A stretch of 64,000 bases of DNA. Origin: Paenibacillus sp. ACRRY. GTDB taxonomy: Bacteria > Bacillota > Bacilli > Paenibacillales > Paenibacillaceae. The notes under the pieces were generated by a model. It saw only the letters and a program-made list of their open reading frames with translations. It searched no databases and had not been told where the DNA came from. Location: NCBI RefSeq assembly GCF_022346995.1, contig NZ_JAKRNM010000001.1:806001-870000 (forward strand). Reading direction: 5' to 3'. Each line of letters opens with the position of its first letter. Position 1 is the first letter of the stretch. Made by a program: the position numbers and the translations under genes. Of this stretch, positions 63,642 through 64,000 are shown piece by piece.

Positions 63642-64000
63642 AGTGGACCATCCAGTTCAAATTGGTGGTTCTATTCTCGGTCATCGTATTCATTGGGTTT
63701 TCTGCTCTACTTATTTTATCCAATAAGGTAGCTCAGGATAATATGTACCGGGAAGTACATGAAGATATGGTGCAAGCAAAAAAAAATCTGGACATCGCGT
63801 TGAATCAGTATTTTCTTATCCAAAACAAGCGTATCAGCAGGGAATCACTAGAAACGCTGAATCATGAGCTAGCAGAACAGATTGGATCAGCTGCCGGTGG
63901 GAACATTACAGTTTACCGCCCGAATGCATCTCCATACGGATCGACAGAGAGCGGAAATAATGTCGTAAATCAATCGAATTTTCCTGATTTAAAGGAAGCC
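63638..64000 (+). CDS. Sensor histidine kinase, N-terminal part (cut by window edge)
   Basis: ATG 63638 overlaps the regulator stop. The visible 121 residues contain a membrane helix (FKLVVLFSVIVFIGFSALLIL, ~7-27) and the start of an extracellular sensor domain. The kinase core lies beyond the window, so the call rests on its pairing with the regulator. Confidence 0.75.
   Translation, partial: MKWTIQFKLVVLFSVIVFIGFSALLILSNKVAQDNMYREVHEDMVQAKKNLDIALNQYFLIQNKRISRESLETLNHELAEQIGSAAGGNITVYRPNASPYGSTESGNNVVNQSNFPDLKEA

Overview
The window reads as chromosome of a low-GC Gram-positive spore-former, most probably a Paenibacillus. The reasons are strong GGAGG-type ribosome binding sites with many TTG/GTG starts, YesM/YesN-type sensor pairs, two GH95 fucosidases, AzlCD, MprF, and an MFS/TetR pair. 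This assignment is inference from gene style and gene content; no 16S rRNA or tRNA gene was seen.

Layout. 0-2 kb: the end of alanine dehydrogenase and a class III aminotransferase. 2-7.6 kb: a metal-related block with a membrane cupredoxin, a flavoprotein broken by an amber codon, a CadA-type P-type ATPase and a CmtR-like repressor; the last two share an operator word. 7.6-11.8 kb: an accessory stretch with palindromic repeats, an orphan Imm8 gene, a tyrosine recombinase and an Rpn-type nuclease. 11.8-23.1 kb: a fucoside-utilisation locus with a GH95 fucosidase, YesM/YesN sensor pair, ABC sugar importer, AraC regulator, fuconolactonase and the corpse of an aldo/keto reductase. 23.1-23.5 kb: an IS200-like remnant lodged inside a palindromic repeat. 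23.8-31.4 kb: a five-gene block (TldD, TldE, two ABC exporters, a PLP-dependent Cys/Met lyase) that looks like a modified-peptide processing and export system with no modification enzyme visible. 31.5-39.2 kb: an all-minus-strand cell-envelope defence locus with MprF, a degenerate pseudo-histidine kinase, DedA, two paralogous methyltransferases and a working two-component system. 39.5-43.5 kb: a thioredoxin-like protein, a trigger-factor-like protein and a LytTR/GHKL sensor pair. 43.7-51.5 kb: a second GH95 enzyme, a drug exporter with TetR regulator, a SorC regulator, and a secreted-protein/small-membrane-protein pair. 51.8-59.4 kb: a scrapyard of orphan, truncated and frameshifted genes separated by copies of the same composite repeat. 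59.4-64 kb: a MocR regulator diverging from azlCD, an ECF sigma factor, and the start of another two-component system.

The most interesting items are the TldD/TldE export locus, the MprF locus with its pseudo-kinase and two promoters carrying identically placed direct repeats, and the composite palindromic repeat family with an IS200-type transposase remnant inside one copy. At least six genes are freshly broken: an amber codon, a TAA after a signal peptide, a single-base deletion, and several truncations at repeat edges.
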